Assembly (NCBI RefSeq): GCF_039555335.1
Contig: NW_027305502.1
Coordinates: forward strand, 558,001 to 622,000
Direction: 5' to 3'
DNA: 64,000 nt
Source: Amphiura filiformis
Lineage: Eukaryota; Echinodermata; Ophiuroidea; Amphilepidida; Amphiuridae
Below are positions 11,301 to 23,757 of the stretch, piece by piece. A program made the translations under genes and the position numbers. The notes under the pieces were generated by a model. That model had not been told where the DNA came from and made no database searches. It saw only the letters and a program-made list of their open reading frames with translations. The stretch's first letter is position 1, and each line of letters begins with the position of its first letter.

Positions 11301-11537
11301 CTTCATCATCATTTTCCTCTTCATTATCATCTTCTTCATCGTCATCTTCTATATCTTCTTCATCATCTTCATCATCTTCATCTTCTTCATCATCTTCATC
11401 ATCATCATCTTCTTCATCATCATCTTCTTCATCATCTTCATCATCATCATTATTACCATTCTTCTTCTTCTTCTTCTTTTTCTTCTTCTTCTTCTTCTTC
11501 TTCTTCTTCTTCTTCTTCTTCTTCTTTTTCTTCTTCT
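11301..11537. repeat. TTC/ATC microsatellite, long form (copy 2)
   Basis: Counterpart of 2767-3006 with one extra TTTT interruption in the TTC run. Block A and block B follow, with an 11 bp deletion in block A (TTCTTGCTTAACG). Confidence 0.92.
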
Positions 11538-12074
11538 ACATACAGTACAGCCAAGAGCACTTTTTAAAAGAGCGTTCCACTTCGTAATCTTCTTATTCTT
11601 CGTCTTCTTTTATTTTTCTTTGTCTACGTCCTATTCTTCATCCGATTTCCTCCACATCATCGTTTATTTCCTGTTCTTTCTTTTCTATAATCACTTTGTT
11701 TGCATTATTCATGTGTGATCCACAGAATTAAATTCAATTTAATTCTGTTGTGTGATCTAATCTTTCGATGTTCTTGCTTAACGTACCTAAAAATATATAA
11801 CTTCCGTCGACAATGTTATATAAAATTGTATAAAATATAGGCCTACCATTAATATTAGCATTAGTTAATTCCATTCGGATTGGCAGCTAATCCCATGATG
11901 TAATAATCTGAGACAGGTTTAATGTGTGTTTAAATACAAATTATATAAATTCAGACAAAAAAAACCAAAAAAATCCAGGTTACTCAAATCTATACCGTAT
12001 AGTATTATAATACAGTCTTATCACATCCCGGGCCCTCTCACAAAGTTAGCCTTTTTTTAAAAATAGCTCAGCAT

Positions 12075-12303
12075 TTAAAGGGGCATTTCGTGATCCACAG
12101 CCTCATCCCCCACTTTTCCCAAAAAAATTGAGATTTTTACACCACTGGATACCTCTGGCTACATAATGTTTATGTACCAAATATTTCTTGCAGATTAATT
12201 CGTTTAGCAAAAATATCGTTAATTTGAATTTCGTTCTGGTGCACCAGAACGAAATTACAACACATTGTCTATGTAGCAGTGTAATACAAATAATCATGCA
12301 TAA
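12075..12303 (+). mobile_element. Left half of TTAA miniature transposon, copy 2a
   Basis: Identical in its diagnostic ATCGTTAATTTG to copy 1c, although by position it corresponds to copy 1a. This suggests exchange between modules. Confidence 0.9.
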
Positions 12304-12597
12304 GTGAAGATAGCAATGTCAAATGCTATCTACTGAAGATAGCAAAGTCAAATGCTATCTACTGAAAATAGCAATGACAATGCTATACACTGAAGATAGC
12401 AATGACAATGCTATCTACTGAAGAAAGCAATGTCAAATGCTATCTACTGAAGATAGCAATGTCAAATGCTATCTATTGAAGATAGCAATGTCAAATGCTA
12501 TCTACTGAAGAAAACAATGACAATGCTATACAATAAAGATAGCAATGGCAATATTATCTATTGAAGATAGCAATGACAACGTTACACACTGAAGAAA
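12304..12597 (+). repeat. Short forward satellite array 2a
   Basis: 294 bp with the common 3' truncation at CACTGAAGAAA, followed by block B. Confidence 0.92.
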
Positions 12598-12830
12598 ACT
12601 TCCGTCGACAATGTTATATAAAATTGTATAAAATATAGGCCTACCATTAATATTAGCATTAGTTAATTCCATTCGGATTGGCAGCTAATCCCATGATGTA
12701 ATAATCTGAGACAGGTTTAATGTGTGTTTAAATACAAATTATATAAATTCAGACAAAAAACCAAAAAATCCAGGTTACTCAAATCTATACCGTATAGTAT
12801 TATAATACAGTCTTATCACATCCTGGCCCT

Positions 12831-12983
12831 CTTCATCATCTTCATCATCATCATCTTCTTCATCATCATCTTCTTCATCATCTTCATCATCATCATTATT
12901 ACCATTCTTCTTCTTCTTCTTCTTTTCTTCTTCTTCTTCTTCTTCTTCTTTTCTTCTTCTTCTTCTTCTTCTTTTCTTCTTCT
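12831..12983. repeat. TTC/ATC microsatellite, short form 2b
   Basis: Joined to block B at CATCCTGGCCCT rather than CCCGGGCCCT. The same variant occurs at 20575 in copy 3. Confidence 0.92.
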
Positions 12984-13528
12984 ACATACAGTACAGCCAA
13001 GAGCACTTTTTAAAAGAGCGTTCCACTTCGTAATCTTCTTATTCTTCGTCTTCTTTTATTTTTCTTTGTCTACGTCCTATTCTTCATCCGATTTCCTCCA
13101 CATCATCGTTTATTTCCTGTTCTTTCTTTTCTATAATCACTTTGTTTGTATTATTCATGTGTGATCCACAGAATTAAATTCAATTTAATTCTGTTGTGTG
13201 ATCTAATCTTTCGATGTTCTTATCTTAATATGCTTAACGTACCTAAAAATATATAACTTCCGTCGACAATGTTATATAAAATTGTATAAAATATAGGCCT
13301 ACCATTAATATTAGCATTAGTTAATTCCATTCGGATTGGCAGCTAATCCCATGATGTAATAATCTGAGACAGGTTTAATGTGTGTTTAAATACAAATTAT
13401 ATAAAATCAGACAAAAAAAACCAAAAAAATCCAGGTTACTCAAATCTATACCGTATAGTATTATAATACAGTCTTATCACATCCCGGCCCTCTCACAAAG
13501 TTAGCCTTTTTTAAAAATAGCTCAGCAT

Positions 13529-13758
13529 TTAAAGGGGCATTTCGTGATCCACAGCCTCATCCCCCACTTTTCCCAAAAAAATTGAGATTTTTACACCACT
13601 GGATACCTCTGGCTACATAATGTTTATGTACCAAATATTTCTTGCAGATTAATTCGTTTAGCAAAAATATCGTTAAATTTGAATTTCGTTCTGGTGCACC
13701 AGAACGAAATTACAACACATTGTCTATGTAGCAGTGTAATACAAATAATCATGCATAA
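13529..13758 (+). mobile_element. Left half of TTAA miniature transposon, copy 2b
   Basis: Carries ATCGTTAAATTTG. The 30 bp palindrome is intact. Confidence 0.9.
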
Positions 13759-14052
13759 GTGAAGATAGCAATGTCAAATGCTATCTACTGAAGATAGCAA
13801 AGTCAAATGCTATCTACTGAAAATAGCAATGACAATGCTATACACTGAAGATAGCAATGACAATGCTATCTACTGAAGAAAGCAATGTCAAATGCTATCT
13901 ACTGAAGATAGCAATGTCAAATGCTATCTATTGAAGATAGCAATGTCAAATGCTATCTACTGAAGAAAACAATGACAATGCTATACAATAAAGATAGCAA
14001 TGGCAATATTATCTATTGAAGATAGCAATGACAACGTTACACACTGAAGAAA
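13759..14052 (+). repeat. Short forward satellite array 2b
   Basis: 294 bp, same monomer order and same truncation as the other short arrays. Confidence 0.92.
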
Positions 14053-14287
14053 ACTTCCGTCGACAATGTTATATAAAATTGTATAAAATATAGGCCTACC
14101 ATTAATATTAGCATTAGTTAATTCCATTCGGATTGGCAGCTAATCCCATGATGTAATAATCTGAGACAGGTTTAATGTGTGTTTAAAATACAAATTATAT
14201 AAATTCAAACAAAAAAACCAAAAAATCCAGGTTACTCAAATCTATACCGTATAGTATTATAATACAGTCTTATCACATCCCGGGCCC

Positions 14288-14444
14288 TCTTCATCATCTT
14301 CATCATCATCATCTTCTTCATCATCATCTTCTTCATCATCTTCATCATCATCATTATTACCATTCTTCTTCTTCTTCTTCTTTTCTTCTTCTTCTTCTTC
14401 TTCTTCTTTTCTTCTTCTTCTTCTTCTTCTTTTTTTCTTCTTCT
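14288..14444. repeat. TTC/ATC microsatellite, short form 2c
   Basis: Contains two TTTT interruptions and a final T7 run before block A. Confidence 0.92.
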
Positions 14445-14984
14445 ACATACAGTACAGCCAAGAGCACTTTTTAAAAGAGCGTTCCACTTCGTAATCTTCT
14501 TATTCTTCGTCTTCTTTTATTTTTCTTTGTCTACGTCCTATTCTTCATCCGATTTCCTCCACATCATCGTTTATTTCCTGTTCTTTCTTTTCTATAATCA
14601 CTTTGTTTGCATTATTCATGTAGTGATCCACAGAATTAAATTCAATTTAATTCTGTTGTGTGATCTAATCTTTCGATGTTCTTATCTTAATATGCTTAAC
14701 GTACCTAAAAATATATAACTTCCGTCGACAATGTTATATAAAATTGTATAAAATATAGGCCTACCATTAATATTAGCATTAGTTAATTCCATTCGGATTG
14801 GCAGCTAATCCCATGATGTAATAATCTGAGACAGGTTTAATGTGTGTTTAAATACAAATTATATAAATTCAGACAAAAAAATCCAGGTTACTCAAATCTA
14901 TACCGTATAGTATTATAATACAGTCTTATCACATCCCGGGCCCTCTCACAAAGTTAGCCTTTTTTTTTAAAAATAGCTCAGCAT

Positions 14985-15214
14985 TTAAAGGGGCATTTCG
15001 TGATCCACAGCCTCATCCCCCACTTTTCCCAAAAAAATTGAGATTTTTACACCACTGGATACCTCTGGCTACATAATGTTTATGTACCAAATATTTCTTG
15101 CAGATTAATTCGTTTAGCAAAAATATCGTTAAATTTGAATTTCGTTCTGGTGCACCAGAACGAAATTACAACACATTGTCTATGTAGCAGTGTAATACAA
15201 ATAATCATGCATAA
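14985..15214 (+). mobile_element. Left half of TTAA miniature transposon, copy 2c
   Basis: Leads into the long array of copy 2. Block B before it has lost AAACCAAAA (AGACAAAAAAATCC). Confidence 0.9.
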
Positions 15215-17602
15215 GTGAAGATAGCAATGTCAAATGCTATCTACTGAAGATAGCAAAGTCAAATGCTATCTACTGAAAATAGCAATGACAATGCTATACA
15301 CTGAAGATAGCAATGACAATGCTATCTACTGAAGAAAGCAATGTCAAATGCTATCTACTGAAGATAGCAATGTCAAATGCTATCTATTGAAGATAGCAAT
15401 GTCAAATGCTATCTACTGAAGAAAACAATGACAATGCTATACAATAAAGATAGCAATGGCAATATTATCTATTGAAGATAGCAATGACAACGTTACACAC
15501 TGAAGAAAGCAATTTCAATGCTATCTACTGAAGATAGCAATGACAATGCTATGCACTAAAGATAACAATGTCAAATGCTATCTACTGAAGATAGCAATGA
15601 CAATGCTGTACAATAAAGATAACAATGTCAAATGCTATCTACTGAAGATAGCAATGACAATGCTATACAATAAAGATAGCAATGGCAATACTACACACTG
15701 AAGAAAGCAATGTCAATGCTATCTACTGAACATAGTAATGTCAAATGTTATCTACTGAAGATAGCAATGTCAAATGCTATCTACTGAAGAAACGAATGAC
15801 AATGATATACACTAAAGATAACAATGTAAAATGATATCACTGAAGATAGCAATGTCAAATGCTATCTACTGAAGATAGCAAAGTCAAATGCTATCTACTG
15901 AAAATAGCAATGACAATGCTATACACTGAAGATAGCAATGACAATGTTATCTACTGAAGAAAGCAATGTCAAATGCTATCTACTGAAGATAGCAATGTCA
16001 AATGCTATCTATTGAAGATAGCAATGTCAAATGCTATCTACTGAAGAAAACAATGACAATGCTATACAATAAAGATAGCAATGGCAATATTATCTATTGA
16101 AGATAGCAATGACAACGTTACACACTGAAGAAAGCAATTTCAATGCTATCTACTGAAGATAGCAATGACAATGTTATGCACTAAAGATAACAATGTCAAA
16201 TGCTATCTACTGAAGATAGCAATGACAATGCTGTACAATAAAGATAACAATGTAAAATGCTATCTACTGAAGATAGCAATGACAATGCTATACAATAAAG
16301 ATAGCAATGGCAATACTACACACTGAAGAAAGCAATGTCAATGCTATCTACTGAACATAGTAATGTCAAATGTTATCTACTGAAGATAGCAATGTCAAAT
16401 GCTATCTACTGAAGAAACGAATGACAATGATATACACTAAAGATAACAATGTAAAATGATATCACTGAAGATAGCAATGTCAAATGCTATCTACTGAAGA
16501 TAGCAAAGTCAAATGCTATCTACTGAAAATAGCAATGACAATGCTATACATTGAAGATAGCAATGACAATGCTATCTACTGAAGAAAGAATGTCAAATGC
16601 TATCTACTGAAGATAGCAATGTCAAATGCTATCTATTGAAGATAGCAATGTCAAATGCTATCTACTGAAGATAACAATGACAATGCTATACAATAAAGAT
16701 AGCAATGGCAATTATTATCTATTGAAGATAGCAATGACAACGTTACACACTGAAGAAAGCAATTTCAATACTATCTACTGAAGATAGCAATGACAATGCT
16801 ATGCACTATGCACTAAAGATAACAATGTCAAATGCTATCTACTGAAGATAGCAATACAATGCTGCACAATAAAGATAACAGTGTCAAATGCTATCTACTG
16901 AAGATAGCAATGTCAAATGCTATCTACTGAAGATATCAATGAAAATGCTATCTACTGAAGATAGCAATGTCAAATGCTATCTACTGAAGAAAGCAATGTC
17001 AATGCTATCTACTGAACATAGTAATGTCAAATGTTATCTACTGAAGATAGCAATGTCAAATGCTATCTACTGAAGAAACGAATGACAATGATATACACTA
17101 AAGATAACAATGTAAAATGATATCACTGAAGATAGCAATGTCAAATGCTATCTACTGAAGATAGCAAAGTCAAATGCTATCTACTGAAAATAGCAATGAC
17201 AATGCTATACACTGAAGATAGCAATGACAATGCTATCTACTGAAGAAAGCAATGTCAAATGCTATCTACTGAAGATAGCAATGTCAAATGCTATCTATTG
17301 AAGATAGCAATGTCAAATGCTATCTACTGAAGAAAACAATGACAATGCTATACAATAAAGATAGCAATGGCAATATTATCTATTGAAGATAGCAATGACA
17401 ACGTTACACACTGAAGAAAGCAATTTCAATGCTATCTACTGAAGATAGCAATGACAATGCTATGCACTAAAGATAACAATGTCAAATGCTATCTACTGAA
17501 GATAGCAATGACAATGCTGTACAATAAAGATAACAATGTCAAATGCTATCTACTGAAGATAACAATGACAATGCTATACAATAAAGATAGCAATGGCAAT
17601 AT
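15215..17602 (+). repeat. Long forward satellite array with 625 bp unit (copy 2)
   Basis: Marker ACGAATGACA is at 15792, 16417 and 17078: three markers instead of four, so one higher-order unit is missing compared with copies 1 and 3. Confidence 0.94.
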
Positions 17603-17836
17603 GTGAGTGGACACTACGAATAAGCCGTAAACTCGGCAAATTGTATTCTGAGTTAAAGTGTAAAATATGTGTGAAGGTCGTATTCATAGGTGTCTCAGAG
17701 TTCAACACCTCATAACCCCGATTCTGGATATCGTTTGAAGTCAAAGCTTTAAAGCTGATGATATATATTTTGTTATACGAAATAAAACAAAATTGACCGG
17801 GGCCGACTTTACGGCTGATTCGCCGTGTCCAGTCAC
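17603..17836. mobile_element. 234 bp inverted-repeat transposon inside the satellite (copy 2)
   Basis: Same element at the same monomer position and same length as at 9719. It was carried by the duplication, not inserted again. Confidence 0.9.
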
Positions 17837-18735
17837 ATATTATCTATTGAAGATAGCAATGACAACGTTACACACTGAAGATAGCAATGTCAAATGCTAT
17901 CTACTGAAGATATCAATGAAAATGCTATCTACTGAAGATAGCAATGTCAAATGCTATCTACTGAAGATAGCAATGTCAATTGCTATATACTGAAGATAGC
18001 TATGACAATGCAATACAATAAAGATAACAATGGCAAATGATATCTACTGAAGATAGCAATGTCATTGATATACACTGAAGATAGCAAAGTCAACTGCTAT
18101 CTACTGAAGATAGCAATGACAAATGCTATCTACTGAAGATAGCAAAGTCAAATACTATCCACTGAAGATAGCAATGACAATGCTATCTACTGAAGATAAC
18201 AAAGTCAAATGATATCTACTGAAGATAGCAATGACAATGATATACACTAAAGATAACAATGTAAAATGATGTCTACTAAAGATAGCAATGTCAAATACTA
18301 TCTACTGAAGATAGCAAAGTCAAATGCTATCTACTGAAGATATCAATGACAAATGCTATCTACTGAAGATGGCAATGACAATGCTATACAATAAAGATAA
18401 CAATGGCAAACGATATCTACTGAAGATAGCAATGTCATTGATATACACTGAAGATAGCAAAGTCAAATGCTATCTACTGAAGATAGCAAAGTCAACTGCT
18501 ATCTACTGAAGATAGCAATGTCAAATACTATCTTCTGAAGATAGCAAAGTCAAATGCTATCCACTGAATATAGCAATGACAATGCTATACACTGAAGATA
18601 GCAATGACAATGCTATACACTGAAGATAGCAATGACAATGCTATACAATAAAGAAAGCAATGTTAATGCTACCTACTGAAGATAGTAATGTCAAATGCTA
18701 TCTACTGAAGAAAGCAATGTCAATGCTATCTACTG
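17837..18735 (+). repeat. Forward satellite array after the transposon (copy 2)
   Basis: 899 bp. CACTGAAGA at about 17879 jumps directly to ATAGCAATGTCAAATGC, which removes about 150 bp present in copies 1 and 3. Confidence 0.92.
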
Positions 18736-18938
18736 TCTTCAGTAGACAGCATTTGCCATTACCATCTTTAGTGTATAGCATTGTTATTGCGATATTCAGT
18801 ATTATATCATTTGACATTGCTATCTTCAGTGTGCAGCATTGTTATTGCTATCTTCAGTATATAGCATTTGACATTGTTATCTGCAGTATATAGCATTTGA
18901 CATTGCTATCCTAGTGCATAGCATTGCCATTGCTCTCT
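18736..18938 (-). repeat. Reverse satellite remnant opening copy 3
   Basis: Same junction sequence as at 11001. GGGCCCGGGGCCC follows at 18952-18964. Confidence 0.92.
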
Positions 18939-19037
18939 GTTTTGGCGTTTTGGGCCCGGGGCCCATAATTTGTTATTATTCTTAATCTGTAAAAAAATAA
19001 ATGGAAAAATCATTTTAAATTGTCTATTTTCCAAACC

Positions 19038-19279
19038 TTCATCATCATTTTCCTCTTCATTATCATCTTCTTCATCGTCATCTTCTATATCTTCTTCATC
19101 ATCTTCATCATCTTCATCTTCTTCATCATCTTCATCATCATCATCTTCTTCATCATCATCTTCTTCATCATCTTCATCATCATCATTATTACCATTCTTC
19201 TTCTTCTTCTTCTTTTTCTTCTTCTTCTTCTTCTTCTTCTTCTTTTTCTTCTTCTTCTTCTTCTTCTTTTTCTTCTTCT
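19038..19279. repeat. TTC/ATC microsatellite, long form (copy 3)
   Basis: Three TTTT interruptions in the TTC run, one more than copy 2. Confidence 0.92.
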
Positions 19280-19824
19280 ACATACAGTACAGCCAAGAGC
19301 ACTTTTTAAAAGAGCGTTCCACTTCGTAATCTTCTTATTCTTCGTCTTCTTTTATTTTTCTTTGTCTACGTCCTATTCTTCATCCGATTTCCTCCACATC
19401 ATCGTTTATTTCCTGTTCTTTCTTTTCTATAATCACTTTGTTTGCATTATTCATGTGTGATCCACAGAATTAAATTCAATTTAATTCTGTTGTGTGATCT
19501 AATCTTTCGATGTTCTTATCTTAATATGCTTAACGTACCTAAAAATATAACTTCCGTCGACAATGTTATATAAAATTGTATAAAATATAGGCCTACCATT
19601 AATATTAGCATTAGTTAATTCCATTCGGATTGGCAGCTAATCCCATGATGTAATAATCTGAGACAGGTTTAATGTGTGTTTAAATACAAATTATATAAAT
19701 TCAGACAAAAAAAACCAAAAAAATCCAGGTTACTCAAATCTATACCGTATAGTATTATAATACAGTCTTATCACATCCCGGGCCCTCTCACAAAGTTAGC
19801 CTTTTTTTAAAAATAGCTCAGCAT

Positions 19825-20054
19825 TTAAAGGGGCATTTCGTGATCCACAGCCTCATCCCCCACTTTTCCCAAAAAAATTGAGATTTTTACACCACTGGAT
19901 ACCTCTGGCTACATAATGTTTATGTACCAAATATTTCTTGCAGATTAATTCGTTTAGCAAAAATATCGTTAAATTTGAATTTCGTTCTGGTGCACCAGAA
20001 CGAAATTACAACACATTGTCTATGTAGCAGTGTAATACAAATAATCATGCATAA
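19825..20054 (+). mobile_element. Left half of TTAA miniature transposon, copy 3a
   Basis: Carries ATCGTTAAATTTG. Palindrome intact. Confidence 0.9.
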
Positions 20055-20348
20055 GTGAAGATAGCAATGTCAAATGCTATCTACTGAAGATAGCAAAGTC
20101 AAATGCTATCTACTGAAAATAGCAATGACAATGCTATACACTGAAGATAGCAATGACAATGCTATCTACTGAAGAAAGCAATGTCAAATGCTATCTACTG
20201 AAGATAGCAATGTCAAATGCTATCTATTGAAGATAGCAATGTCAAATGCTATCTACTGAAGAAAACAATGACAATGCTATACAATAAAGATAGCAATGGC
20301 AATATTATCTATTGAAGATAGCAATGACAACGTTACACACTGAAGAAA
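20055..20348 (+). repeat. Short forward satellite array 3a
   Basis: 294 bp, common truncation, followed by block B. Confidence 0.92.
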
Positions 20349-20581
20349 ACTTCCGTCGACAATGTTATATAAAATTGTATAAAATATAGGCCTACCATTA
20401 ATATTAGCATTAGTTAATTCCATTCGGATTGGCAGCTAATCCCATGATGTAATAATCTGAGACAGGTTTAATGTGTGTTTAAATACAAATTATATAAATT
20501 CAGACAAAAAAACCAAAAAATCCAGGTTACTCAAATCTATACCGTATAGTATTATAATACAGTCTTATCACATCCTGGCCC

Positions 20582-20736
20582 TCTTCATCATCTTCATCAT
20601 CATCATCTTCTTCATCATCATCTTCTTCATCATCTTCATCATCATCATTATTACCATTCTTCTTCTTCTTCTTCTTTTCTTCTTCTTCTTCTTCTTCTTC
20701 TTCTTCTTCTTCTTCTTCTTCTTCTTTTCTTCTTCT
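20582..20736. repeat. TTC/ATC microsatellite, short form 3b
   Basis: Shares the CATCCTGGCCCT join with copy 2b. Confidence 0.92.
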
Positions 20737-21278
20737 ACATACAGTACAGCCAAGAGCACTTTTTAAAAGAGCGTTCCACTTCGTAATCTTCTTATTCTTC
20801 GTCTTCTTTTATTTTTCTTTGTCTACGTCCTATTCTTCATCCGATTTCCTCCACATCATCGTTTATTTCCTGTTCTTTCTTTTCTATAATCACTTTGTTT
20901 GTATTATTCATGTGTGATCCACAGAATTAAATTCAATTTAATTCTGTTGTGTGATCTAATCTTTCGATGTTCTTATCTTAATATGCTTAACGTACCTAAA
21001 AATATATAACTTCCGTCGACAATGTTATATAAAATTGTATAAAATATAGGCCTACCATTAATATTAGCATTAGTTAATTCCATTCGGATTGGCAGCTAAT
21101 CCCATGATGTAATAATCTGAGACAGGTTTAATGTGTGTTTAAATACAAATTATATAAATTCAGACAAAAAAACCAAAAAATCCAGGTTACTCAAATCTAT
21201 ACCGTATAGTATTATAATACAGTCTTATCACATCCCGGCCCTCTCACAAAGTTAGCCTTTTTTAAAATAGCTCAGCAT

Positions 21279-21507
21279 TTAAAGGGCATTTCGTGATCCA
21301 CAGCCTCATCCCCCACTTTTCCCAAAAAAATTGAGATTTTTACACCACTGGATACCTCTGGCTACATAATGTTTATGTACCAAATATTTCTTGCAGATTA
21401 ATTCGTTTAGCAAAAATATCGTTAAATTTGAATTTCGTTCTGGTGCACCAGAACGAAATTACAACACATTGTCTATGTAGCAGTGTAATACAAATAATCA
21501 TGCATAA
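21279..21507 (+). mobile_element. Left half of TTAA miniature transposon, copy 3b
   Basis: Has a one-base deletion in the terminus (AAAGGGCATTTCG instead of AAAGGGGCATTTCG). Confidence 0.9.
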
Positions 21508-21801
21508 GTGAAGATAGCAATGTCAAATGCTATCTACTGAAGATAGCAAAGTCAAATGCTATCTACTGAAAATAGCAATGACAATGCTATACACTGAAGA
21601 TAGCAATGACAATGCTATCTACTGAAGAAAGCAATGTCAAATGCTATCTACTGAAGATAGCAATGTCAAATGCTATCTATTGAAGATAGCAATGTCAAAT
21701 GCTATCTACTGAAGAAAACAATGACAATGCTATACAATAAAGATAGCAATGGCAATATTATCTATTGAAGATAGCAATGACAACGTTACACACTGAAGAA
21801 A
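21508..21801 (+). repeat. Short forward satellite array 3b
   Basis: 294 bp. It is followed by the block B of the extra module. Confidence 0.92.
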
Positions 21802-22067
21802 ACTTCCGTCGACAATGTTATATAAAATTGTATAAAATATAGGCCTACCATTAATATTAGCATTAGTTAATTCCATTCGGATTGGCAGCTAATCCCATGA
21901 TGTAATAATCTGAGACAGGTTTAATGTGTGTTTAAATACAAATTATATAAATTCAGACAAAAAAATCCAGGTTACTCAAATCTATACCGTATAGTATTAT
22001 AATACAGTCTTATCACATCCCGGGCCCTCTCACAAAGTTAGCCTTTTTTTTAAAAATAGCTCAGCAT

Positions 22068-22299
22068 TTAAAGGGGCATTTCGTGATCCACAGCCTCATC
22101 CCCCACTTTTCCCAAAAAAAAATTGAGATTTTTACACCACTGGATACCTCTGGCTACATAATGTTTATGTACCAAATATTTCTTGCAGATTAATTCGTTT
22201 AGCAAAAATATCGCCAAATTTGAATTTCGTTCTGGTGCACCAGAACGAAATTACAACACATTGTCTATGTAGCAGTGTAATACAAATAATCATGCATAA
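22068..22299 (+). mobile_element. Left half of TTAA miniature transposon, copy 3c (extra module)
   Basis: Carries ATCGCCAAATTTG like copies 1a and 1b. It belongs to the 790 bp module that lacks a microsatellite and block A. Confidence 0.9.
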
Positions 22300-22593
22300 G
22301 TGAAGATAGCAATGTCAAATGCTATCTACTGAAGATAGCAAAGTCAAATGCTATCTACTGAAAATAGCAATGACAATGCTATACACTGAAGATAGCAATG
22401 ACAATGCTATCTACTGAAGAAAGCAATGTCAAATGCTATCTACTGAAGATAGCAATGTCAAATGCTATCTATTGAAGATAGCAATGTCAAATGCTATCTA
22501 CTGAAGAAAACAATGACAATGCTATACAATAAAGATAGCAATGGCAATATTATCTATTGAAGATAGCAATGACAACGTTACACACTGAAGAAA
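22300..22593 (+). repeat. Short forward satellite array 3c
   Basis: 294 bp, same truncation. Confidence 0.92.
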
Positions 22594-22830
22594 ACTTCCG
22601 TCGACAATGTTATATAAAATTGTATAAAATATAGGCCTACCATTAATATTAGCATTAGTTAATTCCATTCGGATTGGCAGCTAATCCCATGATGTAATAA
22701 TCTGAGACAGGTTTAATGTGTGTTTAAAATACAAATTATATAAATTCAGACAAAAAAAACCAAAAAAATCCAGGTTACTCAAATCTATACCGTATAGTAT
22801 TATAATACAGTCTTATCACATCCCGGGCCC

Positions 22831-22988
22831 TCTTCATCATCTTCATCATCATCATCTTCTTCATCATCATCTTCTTCATCATCTTCATCATCATCATTAT
22901 TACCATTCTTCTTCTTCTTCTTCTTTTCTTCTTCTTCTTCTTCTTCTTCTTCTTCTTCTTCTTCTTCTTCTTCTTCTTTTCTTCTTCT
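22831..22988. repeat. TTC/ATC microsatellite, short form 3d
   Basis: Has the longest uninterrupted TTC run among the short forms, and the CCCGGGCCCTC join. Confidence 0.92.
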
Positions 22989-23525
22989 ACATACAGTACA
23001 GCCAAGAGCACTTTTTAAAAGAGCGTTCCACTTCGTAATCTTCTTATTCTTCGTCTTCTTTTATTTTTCTTTGTCTACGTCCTATTCTTCATCCGATTTC
23101 CTCCACATCATCGTTTATTTCCTGTTCTTTCTTTTCTATAATCACTTTGTTTGCATTATTCATGTAGGATCCACAGAATTAAATTCAATTTAATTCTGTT
23201 GTGTGATCTAATCTTTCGATGTTCTTATCTTAATATGCTTAACGTACCTAAAAATATATAACTTCCGTCGACAATGTTATATAAAATTGTATAAAATATA
23301 GGCCTACCATTAATATTAGCATTAGTTAATTCCATTCGGATTGGCAGCTAATCCCATGATGTAATAATCTGAGACAGGTTTAATGTGTGTTTAAATACAA
23401 ATTATATAAATACAAAAAAAAAATCCAGGTTACTCAAATCTATACCGTATAGTATTATAATACAGTCTTATCACATCCCGGGCCCTCTCACAAAGTTAGC
23501 CTTTTTTTTAAAAATAGCTCAGCAT

Positions 23526-23757
23526 TTAAAGGGGCATTTCGTGATCCACAGCCTCATCCCCCCACTTTTCCCAAAAAAAATTGAGATTTTTACACCACTG
23601 GATACCTCTGGCTACATAATGTTTATGTACCAAATATTTCTTGCAGATTAATTCGTTTAGCAAAAATATCGCCAAATTTGAATTTCGTTCTGGTGCACCA
23701 GAACGAAATTACAACACATTGTCTATGTAGCAGTGTAATACAAATAATCATGCATAA
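23526..23757 (+). mobile_element. Left half of TTAA miniature transposon, copy 3d
   Basis: ATCGCC variant. It leads into the long array of copy 3. Confidence 0.9.

Larger units (their letters stand above)
11001..18735. repeat. Super-repeat copy 2 (7.74 kb)
   Basis: Same order as copy 1 but shorter. Its long array (15215-17602) lacks one 625 bp higher-order unit, and the array after the 234 bp transposon (17837-18735) is 149 bp shorter because of a deletion near 17879. The left junction at 11001 and right junction at 18735/18736 have the same sequence, so one founding rearrangement was copied. Confidence 0.93.
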
